Positions 5,354-6,280 of a stretch of 6,280 nucleotides of DNA are shown one piece after another. The position numbers were made by a program, and so were the translations under genes. The DNA is from an uncultured Bacteroidales bacterium (GTDB lineage Bacteria > Bacteroidota > Bacteroidia > Bacteroidales > Paludibacteraceae). The notes beneath the pieces were generated by a model that was not told the origin of the DNA, made no database searches, and worked only from the letters and a program-made list of their open reading frames with translations. The first letter of the stretch is position 1. Each line of letters starts with the position of its first letter. The stretch is from positions 1-6,280 of the forward strand of contig CAIYTJ010000453.1 in NCBI GenBank assembly GCA_903929065.1, read 5' to 3'.

Positions 5354-5603
5354 AATGTTTTCATTTTTTGATCATTGCCTAACAATCTATAATGCGATAT
5401 GCCATATATCCAGCAGCCAAAGTAACTATGAAAATAGAGATTATTGGCTCCTAAAAGTATATGCTAATTTTTAATCAAACGAACACGGAGAACCTTAAAT
5501 CAATTCCTTTTAATCGCCTTAACTCGCTTCTGTAAAACAAAATTCTAATTTGGTGCTCGGTTCATTTCTCGTTTCTCTGAATTTCGGCCTGTTTCATATA
5601 GTT

Positions 5604-5639
5604 GCAAGCCTTCATGGTCTGGCTTGCCAGAACAAGCCT
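5604..5639. repeat. Mutually exclusive hairpins
   Basis: GCAAGCC (5604-5610) can pair with GGCTTGC (5621-5627). The same bases also lie in a tight palindrome TCTGGC-TT-GCCAGA (5618-5631), and a second CAAGCC copy (5633-5638) can pair with GGCTTG (5621-5626). This resembles a switchable RNA or a binding site rather than coding sequence, but no known RNA family is recognised. Confidence 0.35.
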
Positions 5640-5724
5640 CTATTGAGCCAGGATAGTAGCTATTGGGGAGACTTCAATCCGATACCATGATTTTTTCTTA
5701 AGATACAAGAAATGTGGCCGTCCG

Positions 5725-5744
5725 AAAGGTCATTTGACCTTTTT
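5725..5744 (+). terminator. Terminator-like hairpin
   Basis: AAAGGTC (5725-5731) pairs perfectly with GACCTTT (5736-5742) around ATTT and ends in a short T run. No gene is seen directly upstream on the plus strand, so it may end an untranslated RNA covering about 5600-5740, or be a relic. Confidence 0.45.
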
Positions 5745-5820
5745 GAATATCGTTAACCTGTATTTTTTTGATTTAATAATTGTAAAAAATCGTTGCTTCT
5801 GTATTTATTTGAAATACCTG

Positions 5821-5899
5821 AAAACTACCGAAGTGACTTTCAACTTAGCAAAAATTGTGAGTTGTATTGCGTGCTTGTAAAAAGGAGAGGGGTAGTTTT
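5821..5899. repeat. Nested inverted repeat, possible structured RNA
   Basis: AAAACTACC (5821-5829) and GGTAGTTTT (5891-5899) are a perfect 9-bp inverted repeat. Within it CAACTTA (5841-5847) pairs with TGAGTTG (5858-5864), seven pairs with one G-T. The right arm also starts its own small palindrome TAGTTT-TG-AAACTA (5893-5906). A folded noncoding RNA or a mobile-element end is possible; no family is recognised. Confidence 0.35.
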
Positions 5900-5928
5900 G
5901 AAACTAAAATATTAGTAACAATAAATAG

Positions 5929-5948
5929 CTTGCAGTGCAACTTGCAGT
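5929..5948. repeat. Direct repeat CTTGCAGT, two copies
   Basis: CTTGCAGT occurs at 5929-5936 and 5941-5948, a period of 12 bases. The same period appears in the tandem repeat at 6205-6226 on the other side of the tRNA fragment. Arm-type integrase sites are one possibility. Confidence 0.4.
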
Positions 5949-5991
5949 AAAGTTGTCTCCAAAGTACTTCTGGCTGAATGTTTAACTTAAG

Positions 5992-6086
5992 GCATCAAAA
6001 ACGCAATATTTGTGTTTAAAATCAGCTTCTTTGCTTGACAGACAAGCATTTGAATTATCCTAACATTGCTTTTTTTGCATCAAAAA
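5992..6086. repeat. Direct repeat GCATCAAAAA, two copies 85 bases apart
   Basis: Exact 10-base copies lie at 5992-6001 and 6077-6086, the second 19 bases before the tRNA fragment. They may be recombinase or accessory-protein sites near the element end; low complexity makes chance possible. Confidence 0.3.
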
Positions 6087-6104
6087 GATAACTTCCAACG
6101 CCTT

Positions 6105-6146
6105 CTCTTAATCAGCGGGTCCAGGGTTCGAGTCCCTGAGGGACCA
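6105..6146 (+). tRNA. tRNA-Lys(CTT) 3' fragment, probable integrase attachment site
   Basis: The anticodon loop CTCTTAA (6105-6111, anticodon CTT at 6107-6109) is followed by the 3' anticodon strand TCAGC, a five-base variable loop GGGTC, a perfect T arm CAGGG-TTCGAGT-CCCTG (6122-6138), the 3' acceptor strand AGGGACC and discriminator A at 6146. CCA is not encoded. The 5' side is missing: the bases before the loop (GCCTT) do not pair with TCAGC, and no D arm or 5' acceptor strand lies upstream. A tRNA cut exactly at the anticodon loop is typical of tyrosine-recombinase integration, where the element restores the gene at its other end. DNA to the left would be the element and DNA to the right its flank or an older element. 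It cannot make a tRNA on its own. Confidence 0.8.
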
Positions 6147-6159
6147 CTTGTAGTATCTT

Positions 6160-6184
6160 GAAAGCCTTGCCCAGCAAGGCTTTC
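6160..6184 (+). terminator. Strong hairpin terminator behind the tRNA fragment
   Basis: GAAAGCCTTGC (6160-6170) and GCAAGGCTTTC (6174-6184) form a perfect 11-bp stem with loop CCA, followed by GTCATTTTA. It begins 13 bases after the tRNA discriminator and fits a tRNA transcript terminator that moved with the 3' half. Confidence 0.7.
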
Positions 6185-6204
6185 GTCATTTTATAGGGCT
6201 TGCT

Positions 6205-6226
6205 GGTGGCAGTTTAGGTGGCAGTT
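6205..6226. repeat. Perfect tandem repeat GGTGGCAGTT, two copies
   Basis: Copies at 6205-6214 and 6217-6226 are separated by TA. They lie at the 3' end of the minus-strand gene that enters from the right edge and about 60 bases from the tRNA fragment. Directly repeated sites beside a core attachment site are what arm-type integrase binding sites look like; this reading is inference. Confidence 0.55.
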
Positions 6227-6280
6227 ATTCAAGTTCGTTTTTTTCATTTTCTAATGAATTTATCTTTTCCACAAAATCAA
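6225..6280 (-). CDS. C-terminal end of an unidentified protein (runs off the window)
   Basis: The minus strand reads 17 codons, DFVEKINSLENEKNELE, then TAA at 6227-6225; the gene enters from the right edge. The residues are charged and helix-forming and name no family. Because the gene ends about 80 bases from a truncated tRNA and beside a tandem repeat, a tyrosine recombinase (integrase) is a reasonable guess, but it rests only on position. A chance open frame is also possible at this length. Confidence 0.4.
   Translation of the reverse strand, partial: DFVEKINSLENEKNELE

Larger units (their letters stand above)
5354..6104. other. Gene-free stretch of about 750 bases with several hairpins and repeats
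   Basis: I find no protein gene that I can support here. A 15-base dyad GATAT-GCCAT-ATATC (5396-5410) lies 43 bases upstream of the crp-like start and may be an operator. The rest holds alternative hairpins (5604-5639), a terminator-like hairpin (5725-5744), a nested inverted repeat (5821-5899), two short direct repeats (5929-5948; 5992-6001 with 6077-6086) and a hairpin TGCTTG-ACAGA-CAAGCA (6032-6048). If the tRNA fragment at 6105 marks an element end, this is the terminal noncoding part of that element. Confidence 0.6.

Noticed and set aside
5396..5410. GATAT-GCCAT-ATATC dyad as a firm Crp operator
   Set aside because: Arms of five AT-rich bases are weak and no second copy was found upstream of SQR; mentioned only as a possibility.
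5376..5450. Minus-strand peptide EPIISIFIVTLAAGYMAYRIIDC preceded by AGGAG, like a small membrane protein
   Set aside because: It is a 23-codon frame bounded by stops with no ATG, GTG or TTG at the right distance from AGGAG; too short and lacking a start to be supported.
5650..5880. Open plus-strand frame of about 75 codons (reading RIVAIGETSIRYHDFFL onward to a TAA near 5880)
   Set aside because: It has no ATG near its beginning, contains a terminator-like hairpin, becomes low-complexity Phe/Leu/Ile text after about 30 codons and resembles no family I know. AT-rich chance openness is more likely.
5604..6086. CRISPR array among the short repeats
   Set aside because: The repeats are 8-10 bases, only two copies each, and differ from each other; no regular repeat-spacer pattern exists.
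6085..6146. Complete tRNA gene at the right end
   Set aside because: No D arm, 5' acceptor strand or matching 5' anticodon strand exists upstream of 6105; only the 3' part is present.

Overview
The window reads like accessory DNA of a member of the Bacteroidota, probably close to Chitinophagaceae or Sphingobacteriaceae. This is inferred from AT-rich DNA, the near absence of spaced Shine-Dalgarno sites, -7 boxes of the TAnnTTTG type seen in this phylum, and protein families common there (DUF983, DUF202, a cysteine-bearing Crp/Fnr subgroup). No species can be named from the sequence alone.

Layout. Positions 1-1215 carry a minus-strand cassette: an ArsR-family repressor, a 78-residue CxxC thioredoxin-like protein, a rhodanese with a cysteine-pair tail, and the start of a DUF318/ArsP-type permease that runs off the left edge. 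Two nearly identical operator-like dyads (1235-1250 and 883-898) sit on two predicted promoters, one for arsR and one for the thioredoxin-rhodanese-permease unit. Divergent from arsR is a sulfide:quinone oxidoreductase (SQR) homologue with all three family cysteines (1356-2816). A 42-codon gene follows it after 11 bases. Next is an isoprenylcysteine-methyltransferase-like membrane protein (3133-3588).

Positions 3590-4285 are a scar. A nested inverted repeat is followed by the 3' part of an osmC-like gene (minus) joined head to head to the 3' part of a DUF983 gene (plus), with a probable terminator behind it. On the minus strand come a DUF202 membrane protein and a Crp/Fnr-family regulator with a C-x5-CC cluster.

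Positions 5354-6104 hold no convincing gene but contain several hairpins and short repeats. At 6105-6146 lies the 3' part of a tRNA-Lys(CTT) gene, from anticodon loop to discriminator base, without its 5' half. A strong hairpin terminator, a perfect 10-bp tandem repeat and the last 17 codons of a minus-strand gene follow. This is the signature of an integration site in the anticodon loop of a tRNA gene, possibly between two elements stacked in the same tRNA.

How the parts may work together (inference): SQR oxidises sulfide to sulfane sulfur; the rhodanese and thioredoxin-like protein can carry or reduce such sulfur; the ArsR and Crp proteins both carry cysteines that could sense thiophilic metals or persulfides; and the permease would export the toxic species. 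The cassette may serve arsenic or other thiophilic-metal resistance, sulfide handling, or both. The sequence does not decide between them.
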